A stretch of 6,446 nucleotides of DNA from Aquificaceae bacterium. GTDB lineage: Bacteria; Aquificota; Aquificia; Aquificales; Aquificaceae. The position numbers and the translations under genes are program-made. This document shows positions 6,371 to 6,446 of this stretch, one piece after another. Each line of letters starts with the position of its first letter. Position 1 is the first letter of the stretch. The notes under the pieces were generated by a model that had not been told where the DNA came from, made no database searches, and saw only the letters and a list, made by a program, of their open reading frames with translations. Where the stretch lies: assembly GCA_015487365.1 (NCBI GenBank), contig WFPT01000152.1:1-6446 (forward strand), in the 5' to 3' direction.

Positions 6371-6446
6371 TTACACTGAAAACGAGAGGGAGTTTGAGAG
6401 CCTCCAAAACTTTACGGTAGAGCCCTTGGAGGAGCTAAGGGAATAC
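6345..6446 (+). CDS. Unrecognised protein, N-terminal fragment running off the window
   Basis: Thirty-four codons are open from a GTG at 6345 to the right edge without a stop. The peptide begins [15 protein letters not shown] and ends EPLEELREY; it is acidic (many Glu) and looks soluble. The GTG is preceded by AAGG about 10 nt upstream and overlaps the end of the cstA-family gene by 26 nt, in keeping with the coupled overlaps elsewhere in the window. It does not look like YbdD, the small partner often found after cstA in proteobacteria. I do not recognise the family; the rest lies beyond the window. Being a short open frame, its reality rests on context. Confidence 0.5.
   Translation, partial: MRVIIEVTDYTENEREFESLQNFTVEPLEELREY

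Overview
The window looks like a chromosomal segment from a thermophilic bacterium, most plausibly an Aquificaceae-like lineage (Hydrogenobacter/Thermocrinis type). This rests on Lys/Glu-rich proteins, heavy use of AGG/AGA for Arg and ATA for Ile, moderate GC, and very tight packing with overlapping genes. The lineage is an inference from style, not from a marker gene.

Layout. Positions 1-4646 are one gene train on the minus strand. In transcription order it reads fabG (3-ketoacyl-ACP reductase), acpP (acyl carrier protein), fabF (3-ketoacyl-ACP synthase II), an ArsR-family regulator, glyQ (glycyl-tRNA synthetase alpha), a pyruvate dehydrogenase-type E1 alpha gene, and a polysaccharide deacetylase cut by the left edge. 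After fabG/acpP (23-nt gap) every neighbouring pair overlaps, by 4, 31, 11, 22 and 14 nt, so the set is very likely one translationally coupled operon. A 41-bp spacer (4647-4687) separates it from a divergent plus-strand cstA-family transporter. That gene is followed, with overlap, by the start of an unrecognised gene running off the right edge. There is no gene-free stretch over 300 bp, and no RNA gene, mobile element, CRISPR array or convincing terminator was seen.

Main points of interest. (1) glyQ is split by a one-base frame disruption just before a TAA; a -1 shift restores the complete family sequence, and a Shine-Dalgarno-like GGGAGG lies 7 nt upstream of the stop. A missing T in the sequence is the simplest explanation. 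(2) The 41-bp divergent spacer carries two perfect TATAAT boxes, one per strand, arranged as an inverted repeat and so close to both start codons that both first genes are probably leaderless. (3) An ArsR-type repressor is embedded in the fatty-acid operon, and its ribosome binding site lies inside the conserved 3' end of fabF.

How the genes may work together. FabG, AcpP and FabF are core parts of type II fatty acid elongation. E1 alpha would supply acetyl-CoA from pyruvate, and CstA-family proteins import peptides or pyruvate. A pyruvate to acetyl-CoA to lipid theme is therefore possible, but glyQ and the deacetylase do not fit it and no E1 beta gene is visible, so it remains a hypothesis.
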